A stretch of 7,539 bases of DNA from an uncultured Bacteroidales bacterium. Lineage in GTDB: Bacteria > Bacteroidota > Bacteroidia > Bacteroidales > P3. A program made the translations under genes and the position numbers. The notes below the pieces were generated by a model, which was given only the letters and a program-made list of their open reading frames with translations, did not search any database and was not told the DNA's origin. Positions within the stretch are counted from its first letter, which is position 1; the number at the start of each line of letters is the position of its first letter. The stretch lies in NCBI GenBank assembly GCA_947176325.1, contig CAMWQD010000055.1:1-7539 (forward strand), in the 5' to 3' direction. This document shows, piece after piece, positions 1-7,445 of this stretch.

Positions 1-1280
1 TCTTTCACCACACGGTCGGGGTCGGGAGCGAAGGGATAGATTTTGGAGGGTTTCAGATTCCAAATCGGTTTCTCCGACTTCATCCGCTTCTCGCCACCAC
101 CGGTAATGTTGAGCATCACGCAGTCGTCGGGTTTTACGGTGCCGTTCTGCACGCTCTCGATAAGCGAATACAAGGCCACGCCGGCAGCCGGGTGAATGTC
201 TATGCCTTCGGTACGTTCAAAAAGGGCCTGGGCGTCTTTCGTCTGTGAGTTATCCACCTTCAGGACATCGCCGCGCGTATCTTTGAGCGCATCGTAGAGG
301 CCGCCCGCCAGACTGAACGGCGGTTTGCGGTTGGAAAGCACCTTGGCGTCGATAGCCTCGGCATCGGCGCGGGCCTGATTGTCGTCGTAGGGCAAGAGGG
401 CGCGCGAATCGGCTTTCCACGCATCGTACATGGGGAGGAAAGGCGTGTTCTGCGACACCATAAGACGCATTTTGTTCTTGCCGAAACGTCCGTCTTCGAG
501 CAGACGGAGGTTGGCTTCCCATGCGGCAATGGCACCCGTACCGCTCCCCACGGCCTGAAAATAGAAATCGGGGATGCGGCCGATATGCGTGGTGGCCGAA
601 AGCATGGTTGTGGACATACCGTCCCGACGGGCTATGTTCTTGGCACCGCCCTCCGCAAGAAAGCGGGACGACTTCAACACAATATTACTCAAATTGATGG
701 CATCGAAATAGTCGCCCCCGTTCTCGGAAGCAATCAATTTGACGCAATCGTTGAGCGGTTTTTCGAACCAAAGCGCGCTGAGATTGTCGGCGGGCACGCT
801 CAACAGCAAAGGAATATGATTTTCGGAACAAACCTTGGCAAACGCCCGGGCGGTGTTGCCCGCCGAAGCCACCACCAGCACCTTGCCGCAGGCGGGATCG
901 AGACGCCCGCACACCGAATAGGCCTCGGTTTCCTTAAACGAGCAGGTGCTCATCTTGGCTCCGATTTCGGGATACCAACCGCTAAAGGTGATATAAAGGT
1001 TATTCAGCTTCAATTCCTTGGCCAACTTCTCGCTCTTATACGTAACGGGAGCGCAGGAACCCTGCAACATCCTGCGCACAGGAAGCCAGTCGGCAAAACG
1101 GTAGATGCCGTATTCGAGACCGAGGGGTTCGAGTTGTTTCTTTTCGTAAACGGCACGCACCAAGGAAGGTTGGTCGCACTGCGGGTCGTCGAGCACCCAG
1201 CCGTTGTCGTCGAAAATGCGGCCTGTGGCCACGGTCTGCAATCTGTAGGAAGTAGGGGTAATCGCGTTCATAAATCCCAT
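1..1280 (-). CDS. Cysteate synthase-like PLP enzyme (threonine synthase fold), 3' end cut off
   Basis: This frame is open without a stop from an ATG at 1280 to the left edge, giving 426 codons and lacking only the C-terminal tip. The family makes L-cysteate from O-phospho-L-serine and sulfite in the cytoplasm. Visible landmarks are the PLP Schiff-base lysine K116 in SFKE, the substrate-binding asparagine loop SAGNT (139-143), and the glycine-rich phosphate loop GSGTG (245-249). The N-terminal part (YRLQTVATGRIFDDNGWVLD) and a length of about 430 residues fit cysteate synthase better than ordinary threonine synthase. In methanogens the enzyme feeds coenzyme M; in Bacteroidota, where coenzyme M is not expected, cysteate more plausibly serves sulfonolipid (capnine-type) synthesis. 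An in-frame ATG at 1271 is an alternative start and would allow a longer leader. The gene is divergent from the efflux operon. The fold is certain; the exact substrate is inferred from recalled family similarity, and a threonine synthase paralogue is the main alternative. Confidence 0.85.
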   Translation of the reverse strand, partial: MGFMNAITPTSYRLQTVATGRIFDDNGWVLDDPQCDQPSLVRAVYEKKQLEPLGLEYGIYRFADWLPVRRMLQGSCAPVTYKSEKLAKELKLNNLYITFSGWYPEIGAKMSTCSFKETEAYSVCGRLDPACGKVLVVASAGNTARAFAKVCSENHIPLLLSVPADNLSALWFEKPLNDCVKLIASENGGDYFDAINLSNIVLKSSRFLAEGGAKNIARRDGMSTTMLSATTHIGRIPDFYFQAVGSGTGAIAAWEANLRLLEDGRFGKNKMRLMVSQNTPFLPMYDAWKADSRALLPYDDNQARADAEAIDAKVLSNRKPPFSLAGGLYDALKDTRGDVLKVDNSQTKDAQALFERTEGIDIHPAAGVALYSLIESVQNGTVKPDDCVMLNITGGGEKRMKSEKPIWNLKPSKIYPFAPDPDRVVK

Positions 1281-1288
1281 TTTTTAAA

Positions 1289-1323
1289 GATACGAAGGTA
1301 GTGAAATTTTATTTTTTCGTATC
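1289..1323. repeat. 8-bp perfect inverted repeat in the divergent intergenic region
   Basis: GATACGAA at 1289-1296 is the exact reverse complement of TTCGTATC at 1316-1323, separated by a 19-nt AT-rich spacer. The arms lie between the divergent starts of cysteate synthase (1280) and the lipoprotein gene (1365), and each arm overlaps or touches a candidate -7 box. This could be an operator for a dimeric regulator, or simply two mirrored promoters sharing similar sequence. A terminator is unlikely because the arms are AT-rich and the spacer is long. Confidence 0.5.
1293..1300 (-). promoter_or_regulatory. Candidate -7 box for the cysteate synthase gene
   Basis: Read on the minus strand the sequence is TACCTTCG, one mismatch from the Bacteroidota sigma-ABfr -7 consensus TAnnTTTG. 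It ends 12 nt before the ATG at 1280, so transcription would begin only a few bases upstream of that ATG. This favours either a near-leaderless message or use of the ATG at 1271. I see no convincing -33 TTTG element at the expected spacing, so the call is tentative. Confidence 0.4.
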
Positions 1324-1327
1324 ATTG
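1320..1327 (+). promoter_or_regulatory. Candidate -7 box for the efflux operon
   Basis: TATCATTG differs from TAnnTTTG at one position and lies 37 nt before the ATG at 1365, which would leave a leader of about 30 nt. No clear -33 element is visible 19-21 nt upstream. The leader just before the ATG is A-rich (CGAAAA) with no Shine-Dalgarno sequence, as is common in Bacteroidota. This is the only reasonable promoter position seen for the four-gene operon. Confidence 0.3.
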
Positions 1328-1364
1328 TAACGGTGAAAGCATACCCTTAAATGACACCCGAAAA

Positions 1365-1895
1365 ATGAAATCAAAAGCTGCAAATATCGTTGCGGGCTGT
1401 TTGGCCGCAATGCTCCTGTTGAGTTCGTGTTCCAAGGAAACGGGCCGCTACAAAGGCTCTTACAGTTTCAAAACCAGCGGAGAACTTGTGCTGAAAGTGG
1501 TGGAGGTGATTTCCGACACCCTGCCCGTTTCGGTGGGCGACACCCTCTCCCTGCCCCTTACCAACGAATGGGGGCAGATGAATGTGGTGGTGCGCGATAA
1601 AAGCGACAAAACCATGTTGGTGACCATGGACGTGGTGGGCGGCGAAGCCACGGCTTTCGAAGCCGAAGCCTCGGAAAGCCACATCACCCTGCTGCCCAAG
1701 GAACGCTATATCACCGTGCAGATTCTCAACAACATCACCCAACGCACCCAAGTTACGGTGACGGGAAAAGGCGAGCGCTACGGCAACGTACTTCTCTTTA
1801 AATTAGACTATTCCGGCACGCTGAATGCGGTAAGCGGCAAATACGAAATCTTGGAAAGCAAGGTGGAATGTGTGGCCGAAATCAACGAAAATTAG
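1365..1895 (+). CDS. Small secreted lipoprotein of unknown function, possibly calycin-like
   Basis: This 176-residue protein starts with a basic end (MKSK), a hydrophobic stretch and a lipobox LSSC with the lipidated cysteine at C22, so it is predicted to be a lipoprotein anchored in an envelope membrane. The mature part of about 155 residues has no membrane segments. It alternates short hydrophobic and polar stretches typical of an all-beta fold. The GRYKGSYSF start and the strand-like C-terminus recall the small calycin-like (lipocalin-type) lipoproteins of Bacteroides, but this is a resemblance and no catalytic motif is visible. Residues after the cysteine (SKETG) are only mildly acidic and do not clearly match a surface-export signal. 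The gene opens the efflux operon, ending 12 nt before the adaptor start, so it is probably made together with the pump. A role as ligand-binding or assembly accessory is inference. Confidence 0.85.
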   Translation: MKSKAANIVAGCLAAMLLLSSCSKETGRYKGSYSFKTSGELVLKVVEVISDTLPVSVGDTLSLPLTNEWGQMNVVVRDKSDKTMLVTMDVVGGEATAFEAEASESHITLLPKERYITVQILNNITQRTQVTVTGKGERYGNVLLFKLDYSGTLNAVSGKYEILESKVECVAEINEN

Positions 1896-1903
1896 GGAGG
1901 AGG
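1896..1903 (+). promoter_or_regulatory. Strong Shine-Dalgarno site for the adaptor gene
   Basis: GGAGGAGG begins directly after the lipoprotein stop codon (TAG, 1893-1895) and ends 4 nt before the ATG at 1908. It is a near-perfect anti-16S complement, which is notable because many Bacteroidota genes lack one. It fixes the adaptor start and suggests reinitiation by ribosomes finishing the upstream gene. Confidence 0.75.
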
Positions 1904-1907
1904 CAGC

Positions 1908-2939
1908 ATGAAAGCGAATCGGATTTTAGGGTGGATGTTGGCGGGAGCCCTCGGGATTTCGGCCACCTCCTGCTCCTTGCATAAGAAAGAAAACGCCTCC
2001 CGGGAAGCCGTGACAGTGCGGGTGGAAAGGGTGAAACTGCAACAAGGCCTTCACCGCGCCGGCTATGTGGGGACGGTTTCGCCGCTCAAATCGGTGGTTC
2101 TTTCGTCCCGCTACCCCGGCACGTTGACACAGGTGTTTGTGAAACAGGGAGATTATGTGGAGAAAGGGCAGGTGTTGGCGCAAGTGCAGACCGCATCGGT
2201 AAAAAGTTCCTACGAAATGGCGCGTACCACTTTCGAACAGGCCGAAGACGGCTATAAGCGCGTGATGCAGGTGCATGGCACGGGAAGCGTGCCCGAAATC
2301 AAGAAAGTGGAGGTGGAATCGCAATATAAGAAGAGTAAGGCGGCTTTCGAGGCCGCCAAGCAAGCCTTGGACGACTGCACAATCAAGGCACCCTATGCAG
2401 GCATTATAGGCGAGGTATATGGCGATGAGGGAGTGGAGCTTTCGATGGCCGACCCCGTGATGCGGGTGCTGGATATATCGGAGGTGGAAATCCGCTTTCC
2501 CGTGCCTGAAAAGGAAATCGGCAGGATTCAACCCGGCGACACCGCATTTTTCGTAATTCCCGCTATGGAGGATTCGCTCTGTGCGGGGCGTGTCAAGAAT
2601 AAGGGCATGGTGGCGTCCGCCTTATCGCACAGCTATACCTGTACGCTCAAGCCTATAAGAAACATCGAGGGTTTGCTTCCGGGCATGGTCTGCAAAGTGT
2701 ATCTGTATTCCGAACTGCGCGCGGGCATTGTGGTTCCTTCGTCGGTGGTGCAAATGGACACAGAGGGAAAATATGTGTGGGTGGTGGAAAATCAACACGC
2801 CTCCAAACGCTATGTGGAAACAGGAGGTTTTCACGGCAAAGGGGTGATTGTGGTTTCGGGATTGCAAGACGGCGACAGCGTGGTGGTGGAAGGTAGCCGC
2901 AAGATCAGCTCGGGAATGGAAGTCAAGACGGTGGAATAA
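1908..2939 (+). CDS. RND efflux periplasmic adaptor (membrane fusion protein), lipid-anchored
   Basis: This 343-residue protein links the inner-membrane pump to the outer-membrane channel in the periplasm. The signal peptide ends in ATSC with the likely lipidated C22, so it should be tethered to the inner membrane like AcrA. The domain order fits the HlyD/AcrA family. The first half of the lipoyl domain lies around residues 60-100 (GTLTQVFVKQGDYVEKGQVL). A short alpha-helical hairpin of two roughly 27-residue helices follows (about 100-156). The second lipoyl half begins at C157 (TIKAPYAGIIGEV), then come a beta-barrel (about 190-265) and a membrane-proximal domain to the end. It is somewhat shorter than AcrA (397), mainly through a short hairpin. 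The start is set by the strong upstream ribosome site. Its TAA stop overlaps the pump ATG by one base (TAATG), implying translational coupling. Family assignment is firm; substrate is unknown. Confidence 0.95.
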   Translation: MKANRILGWMLAGALGISATSCSLHKKENASREAVTVRVERVKLQQGLHRAGYVGTVSPLKSVVLSSRYPGTLTQVFVKQGDYVEKGQVLAQVQTASVKSSYEMARTTFEQAEDGYKRVMQVHGTGSVPEIKKVEVESQYKKSKAAFEAAKQALDDCTIKAPYAGIIGEVYGDEGVELSMADPVMRVLDISEVEIRFPVPEKEIGRIQPGDTAFFVIPAMEDSLCAGRVKNKGMVASALSHSYTCTLKPIRNIEGLLPGMVCKVYLYSELRAGIVVPSSVVQMDTEGKYVWVVENQHASKRYVETGGFHGKGVIVVSGLQDGDSVVVEGSRKISSGMEVKTVE

Positions 2940-5900
2940 TGGAAAGGAAGAAGGACATCATACGCGGCATTATTGCGCAAAAGCAGATTATCTATCTGAT
3001 TTTCGCCTTGTTGATTGTAGTGGGGCTGGTAGGCTTGTTCTTCATGAACAAAGATGAATTTCCCGCTTTCGACATCAAGCAAGGGCTTGTGGTGGGCGTG
3101 TATCCCGGCGCCGGTGCCAAGGATGTGGAGCAACAGCTCACCAAACCTTTGGAGGACATTCTCTTCTCTTTTTCCGAAGTGAACCGCGAAACCACCTATT
3201 CCTATTCCAAAGACGGCATCTGCTATATCTATGTGGACTTAATCGTGCACAACAAGCGGAAGAACGAAGTTTGGTCAAAAATCAAGCTCAAATTAGACGA
3301 CTCGCGCATGATGTTGCCGCCGGGGGTTCTGGCGGTGGCCGTACTCGACGATTTCAGCGCGGTTTCCGCCATACTCGTGGGATTGGAATCCTCCGACAAA
3401 AGCTACCGCGAAATGGCGGAATACGCCGAAGACCTCAGCAAGCGCCTCAAAAGCATCAAGAACGTCTCGAATGTGAGCATCCTCGGCGAACAGAGCGAAG
3501 AGATAGCCGTGGTTGTCGACCGCGACAAACTCTCCTCCTACGGCATCAGCCCTTCTTCCTTATTGCTCAACTATCAAACCGCCGGCCTGAAAATCCTGAG
3601 CGGAAATTTCAAGACCGACTACACCAACTCCCCCATTCACTTTCAAAGCAAACTCACCAACGAGGAAGAAATCGCCAATCATATCGTCTATACCGACCCT
3701 AACGGAAACGTGGTGCGTCTTTCGGACGTGGCCACGGTGGAGCGCCGCTACAAGGAACTCACCTCAATGGTAAAATACAACGGGCAATCGGCCTTGGTGC
3801 TGTCTATCGAAATGCGCCCCGGAAACGACATCGTGGCCTTCGGCAGAAAAGTCAACGCCGTGTTGAACGACTTTGCCGCCGATTTGCCCGAAAACGTGCA
3901 CATGAGCCGCATCACCGACCAGTCGAAAGTGGTGTCGCGCTCGGTGTTCTCGTTCCTGCGCGATTTGTTGATTTCCATGGCGGTGGTGGTGTTTGTGATG
4001 CTGATGCTCTTTCCCATGCGCTCGGCCATGATTGCAAGCTCGGGCGTGCCGGTATGCACGGCCGTGGCCATCGCCGTGATGTTCATGACGGGCATCGACC
4101 TCAACACCGTGAGCCTGGCGGCCCTGATTGTGGTGCTGGGCATGATTGTGGACGACTCCATCATCACCATGGACGGCTATATGGACAAATTGGGCAAAGG
4201 CATGAGCCGGACGGAAGCCGCAAGCCAATCCTCGCGGGAACTGTTCGTTTCCATGCTCACGGCCACAGCCGCCATCTGCCTCATGTTCTTTCCCGCCTGC
4301 GCCGCCATTAAAGGAAACCTCGGCGAATTCGTGGGCTCCTTTCCTTGGGTCATCTCCATTGCCTTGACCATTTCTCTGGTCTACGCCATGCTGGTGGTGC
4401 CTTCGTTGGAAGTGAAATACATCACCGAAGCCCGCTCCACCAAGGAAACCGTCATCTCCCGTATGCAAGACCGTCTTTTCAACGCCTTGCAGGGAAGCTA
4501 CGACAAGTTGGAAGTGTGGTGTTTCCGTCATCCGCGCACCACCATTCTCGGAGGCTTGGGCTTTGTGGCGATAGGCGTTCTGCTGTTCCTGCAACTGAAC
4601 ATTCAGATGATGCCCATGGCCGCCCGCGACTTCTTCGCCATTGAAGTATGTCTGGAAAACAACGCAGGGCTGCGGCAAACCGAGGCCGTCAACGATTCCT
4701 TGCAAAAGATACTGTTGGCCGACAGACGGGTGAAGTCGGTCACCTCCTTCATCGGCACGGGGGCGCCCCGTTTCAACGCCATCTACGCACCTATCATGCC
4801 GGGGCCCAATATCGCGCAACTCATCGTAAGCACCCGTTCACACGAAGATACCGAAGCCGTGCTCACCGAATTGGCCGACACCTACGGCGATGCTTTTCCG
4901 GGAACCGTCATCCGCTTCAAGCAGATGAATTATCAATATGTCATCGCCCCCGTCTGCGTGGATTTGACGGGAGCTTCCCAAGACGAACTCAAACCCTATG
5001 CCGACAGCATCCGCAGCTTCATGCAGACCATGAACGACGAATTGCAATGGGTGCACAGCGATTGCGACGGCTATGTCTCGGCTATCGAAGTGGTGCTCGA
5101 CCCCGAGGAATCCTCGCGCCTGGGTGTCAATAAAACCATGCTTTCGCTGTCCATGGCCGCAAGCCTGAGCGGACAGACCATCACCTCGATTTGGGAAGAC
5201 GGCAAATCGGTGCCGGTGAACCTATACAGCGAGTTGACGCAGAAAGAAGGCATAGACTACGACCGTTTGGAAAATCAGATGATTTCCACCCTTTTCCCCG
5301 AAGTGTCGGTGCCCTTGCGGCAGGTGGCCCGCCTGCAACCCGCATGGGAACTCGAGAACTATCCGCGCAAGGCGGGTGTGGAAACGGTGAGCGTCATGGC
5401 CGACCTCAAATACGGCAAGAGCCAGCCGGCGGCCATGAAGAAGATACAGCACTACATCGACACCGAGATACGCCCCACCCTGCCCCCGAACATCAAAATA
5501 GAAAGCGGCGGCTTGGCAAACGTCAACAAGGAAGTGATTCCCGAAATCGCCCTGGCGTTCTTCCTGGCGGTAATGGTGTTGTTCTTCTTCATGCTGTTCA
5601 AGTTCAAGAAAATATCCTTGTCGTTGCTCACGTTGGCACTCTGCACGCTCTGTTTCTTCGGTGCCTTCGTAGGGCTTGTGATCTTTCATCTCGATTTCGG
5701 TCTTACGGCGGTGTTGGGATTGATAAGTTTGGTGGGCATCATTGTCCGCAACGGCATCATCATGTTCGACTATGCCGAAGAACTGCGCTTGGAAGGCACC
5801 CCCATAAAGGAAGCGGCTTTCAAGGCGGGACAACGACGCATGCGCCCCATCTTCCTCACTTCCTGCACCACCGCCTTGGGCGTGTTGCCTATGGTGCTCA

Positions 5901-6049
5901 ATCCCGACCCCTTGTGGCGGCCTATGGGCGTGGTGATCTGCTTCGGCACTATCCTCACCATTATTTTGATTGTGACGGTGATGCCGGTTTCGTATTGGCT
6001 GGTTTTCAAAAATGTGAAAAGAAAGGAGGAAATTTCCGATGAAATCTAA
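2939..6049 (+). CDS. RND-family inner-membrane efflux pump (AcrB-like, HAE-1 type)
   Basis: This 1036-residue protein, close to AcrB (1049), is the proton-driven pump of the tripartite system. It shows the two-fold RND layout. TM1 lies near residues 16-36 and is followed by a large periplasmic domain with the PGAGAKDVEQQLTKPLE signature. TM2-6 lie near 340-490, TM7 near 533-552, a second periplasmic domain runs to about 863, and TM8-12 reach the end. The proton-relay aspartates are D405 and D406 in VDDSI of TM4. R967 and T974 match AcrB R971 and T978 in TM11. The TM10 position of AcrB K940 is R937 (IIVRNGIIMFDY), so a basic residue is kept but changed. The DD motif argues against a heavy-metal CusA-type pump, so drugs, bile salts or amphiphiles are likelier substrates, though not determinable here. 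It overlaps the adaptor by 1 nt and the channel gene by 11 nt; only a weak GGTGGA precedes its start. Confidence 0.96.
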   Translation: MERKKDIIRGIIAQKQIIYLIFALLIVVGLVGLFFMNKDEFPAFDIKQGLVVGVYPGAGAKDVEQQLTKPLEDILFSFSEVNRETTYSYSKDGICYIYVDLIVHNKRKNEVWSKIKLKLDDSRMMLPPGVLAVAVLDDFSAVSAILVGLESSDKSYREMAEYAEDLSKRLKSIKNVSNVSILGEQSEEIAVVVDRDKLSSYGISPSSLLLNYQTAGLKILSGNFKTDYTNSPIHFQSKLTNEEEIANHIVYTDPNGNVVRLSDVATVERRYKELTSMVKYNGQSALVLSIEMRPGNDIVAFGRKVNAVLNDFAADLPENVHMSRITDQSKVVSRSVFSFLRDLLISMAVVVFVMLMLFPMRSAMIASSGVPVCTAVAIAVMFMTGIDLNTVSLAALIVVLGMIVDDSIITMDGYMDKLGKGMSRTEAASQSSRELFVSMLTATAAICLMFFPACAAIKGNLGEFVGSFPWVISIALTISLVYAMLVVPSLEVKYITEARSTKETVISRMQDRLFNALQGSYDKLEVWCFRHPRTTILGGLGFVAIGVLLFLQLNIQMMPMAARDFFAIEVCLENNAGLRQTEAVNDSLQKILLADRRVKSVTSFIGTGAPRFNAIYAPIMPGPNIAQLIVSTRSHEDTEAVLTELADTYGDAFPGTVIRFKQMNYQYVIAPVCVDLTGASQDELKPYADSIRSFMQTMNDELQWVHSDCDGYVSAIEVVLDPEESSRLGVNKTMLSLSMAASLSGQTITSIWEDGKSVPVNLYSELTQKEGIDYDRLENQMISTLFPEVSVPLRQVARLQPAWELENYPRKAGVETVSVMADLKYGKSQPAAMKKIQHYIDTEIRPTLPPNIKIESGGLANVNKEVIPEIALAFFLAVMVLFFFMLFKFKKISLSLLTLALCTLCFFGAFVGLVIFHLDFGLTAVLGLISLVGIIVRNGIIMFDYAEELRLEGTPIKEAAFKAGQRRMRPIFLTSCTTALGVLPMVLNPDPLWRPMGVVICFGTILTIILIVTVMPVSYWLVFKNVKRKEEISDEI
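6022..6029 (+). promoter_or_regulatory. Shine-Dalgarno site for the channel gene, inside the pump gene
   Basis: AAAGGAGG lies within the last codons of the pump gene, 9 nt before the ATG at 6039. Together with the 11-nt gene overlap it supports that ATG as the true start and coupled translation of pump and channel. Confidence 0.7.
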
Positions 6050-7445
6050 GACACTTCTCCTTTCGGCGGCAGTGGCGTTCTGCATATGCAGCTCCACAAA
6101 AACGGCACAAGCCGCGCAGACGGAACCCGTTTCCCTCCCCTTGGACTCTTGTTTTGAATTGGCGCGCACCCATAGCGCGGTGTTGAAGAACGCCCGCCTC
6201 GACGTGTTGGCCGCCCGCGCCAAAAAGCAGGAAGCCTTGGCCTCCTATTTTCCGAAAGTGGCGGTGCAGGCCTTCGGTTTCGGCGCCTTGGATCCCATGC
6301 TCGAAATCGGAATGCTCGACATCTTGGGACACAGCCCCACCGCCCGCAATCTCAACCGCCTGATAGAACAAGTGGGGGCGCAATACGGCATCAACACCTC
6401 CTACCGCACCCTCGACCACGGCTGGACGGCCTCCGCCACCGCCATACAACCCCTTTTCGCAGGAGGAAGAATCGTCAACGGAAACCGCTTGGCGCAATTA
6501 GGCGTGCAGGCCTCGGTTCTGCAGGAAAAAATCAGCGAGAGAACCATGCTCGAAGAAGTGGAAAATTCCTATTGGCTCGTGGTGTCGCTCGAAGAAAAAC
6601 GCAAGACCTTGGAGCAGTTGCAAGGCTTGCTCGACAATGTGGAGAAAGACGTCCGCTCGGCTTTGGCGGCGGGTCTTGCCACCGAAACCGACGTGATGCA
6701 GGTGAGCCTCAAGCAGAACGAGCTCAAATCGGGAAAACTCCAATTGGAGAACGGCATCCGTCTGGCCAAGATGAACCTCTTCAACACCATCGGCTATGCG
6801 TATAATCCCTATCGGAACGTGGATATAGAGGGGCTCCCGCGTATCGACGACGTGCTGTTCTCCGACCTGCCCGACACGCTCCTTCCGCCCGAAACCTACT
6901 ATACCGACGAGAATGAAATCGCCGCCACACAGGAGGAGATGCGTTTGTTGGAGTTGCAGGTGGATGCCGAGAAGCTCACAAAAAAGATGATTTTGGGTGA
7001 AGCGTTGCCGCAGGTGGGCGTGGGTGCCATGTATGGCTACAGCGACATGATGAACAACGATAAGTTCAACGGGGTGCTTTTTGTGTCGGCCAAGGTGCCG
7101 CTTTCGGATTGGGGCGCCACGGCGCGCAAGTTGCAGGGCGAGGAATACCACTTGCAGAAAGCCCTCAACAACAAAGAGTTCTACAGCTCCCAAATTCTTC
7201 TGCAAATCCGCCAACTGTGGCTCAACCTCACCTCTGCGTGGGAGCAGTTGCAGGTGGCCGAAGAAAGCGTGGAGACGGCCCGCAAGACCACCGAACAACT
7301 CACCGAACACTACCGTGCGGGCATGGCCTCACTCTCGGAGCTGTTGCAGGCGCAAACCCGCTTGCGGCAGGAGTCGGAAGCCTGCATCGACCGGAAAATC
7401 GCCTATCAGACGGCCTTGCAATCCTATCGTCACCGAATTTTTTAG
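6039..7445 (+). CDS. TolC-family outer-membrane efflux channel
   Basis: This 468-residue protein should form the trimeric outer-membrane channel that docks on the adaptor and pump. A classical signal peptide (hydrophobic core at 6-18, AQA at 23-25) predicts cleavage before A26, and no lipobox is evident. Two outer-membrane-efflux repeats can be followed. The first spans about residues 33-235, with YFPKV near 75 and PLFAGGRIVNGNRLAQ near 137-152. The second spans about 290-465, with LPQVGVGAMY and PLSDWGATARKL near 353. Helical stretches rich in Glu, Lys and Gln follow each pair of strands, as in TolC. Between the first two predicted strands lies an unusually long segment (about residues 83-125), probably an outside loop. 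The length fits the family. The gene overlaps the pump by 11 nt and is the last gene of the operon; no hairpin terminator follows its stop. TolC family is firm; the partner assignment rests on operon position. Confidence 0.94.
   Translation: MKSKTLLLSAAVAFCICSSTKTAQAAQTEPVSLPLDSCFELARTHSAVLKNARLDVLAARAKKQEALASYFPKVAVQAFGFGALDPMLEIGMLDILGHSPTARNLNRLIEQVGAQYGINTSYRTLDHGWTASATAIQPLFAGGRIVNGNRLAQLGVQASVLQEKISERTMLEEVENSYWLVVSLEEKRKTLEQLQGLLDNVEKDVRSALAAGLATETDVMQVSLKQNELKSGKLQLENGIRLAKMNLFNTIGYAYNPYRNVDIEGLPRIDDVLFSDLPDTLLPPETYYTDENEIAATQEEMRLLELQVDAEKLTKKMILGEALPQVGVGAMYGYSDMMNNDKFNGVLFVSAKVPLSDWGATARKLQGEEYHLQKALNNKEFYSSQILLQIRQLWLNLTSAWEQLQVAEESVETARKTTEQLTEHYRAGMASLSELLQAQTRLRQESEACIDRKIAYQTALQSYRHRIF

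Noticed and set aside
1..1280. Threonine synthase (ThrC) as the name for the first gene
   Set aside because: Fold and PLP motifs are shared, but the N-terminal GRIFDDNGWVLDD region and total length fit cysteate synthase better. Kept as the alternative, since no database comparison could be run.
585..1301. Plus-strand open frame (238 codons) opposite cysteate synthase
   Set aside because: The minus-strand frame is open over 426 codons with all PLP-enzyme motifs, so this frame is a shadow.
3764..4819. Long minus-strand open frame (351 codons) opposite the RND pump gene
   Set aside because: It is rich in His, Gly and Arg, has no recognisable domain and lies wholly antisense to a clear pump gene; it arises from the codon bias of the real gene.
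2939..6049. Heavy-metal (CusA/CzcA-type) RND pump
   Set aside because: TM4 carries the VDDSI double aspartate of drug/amphiphile pumps, and no methionine-rich or histidine-rich metal-binding stretch is seen in adaptor or pump.
6039..6125. Lipoprotein signal in the channel, from Cys15 and Cys17
   Set aside because: Residues before these cysteines (VAF, FCI) do not form a lipobox, and a good AQA cleavage site follows at 23-25.
5222..6223. Minus-strand open frame (333 codons) across the pump-channel junction
   Set aside because: It runs antisense to two well-supported genes, has low-complexity His/Gln/Arg composition, and shows no domain or ribosome site.
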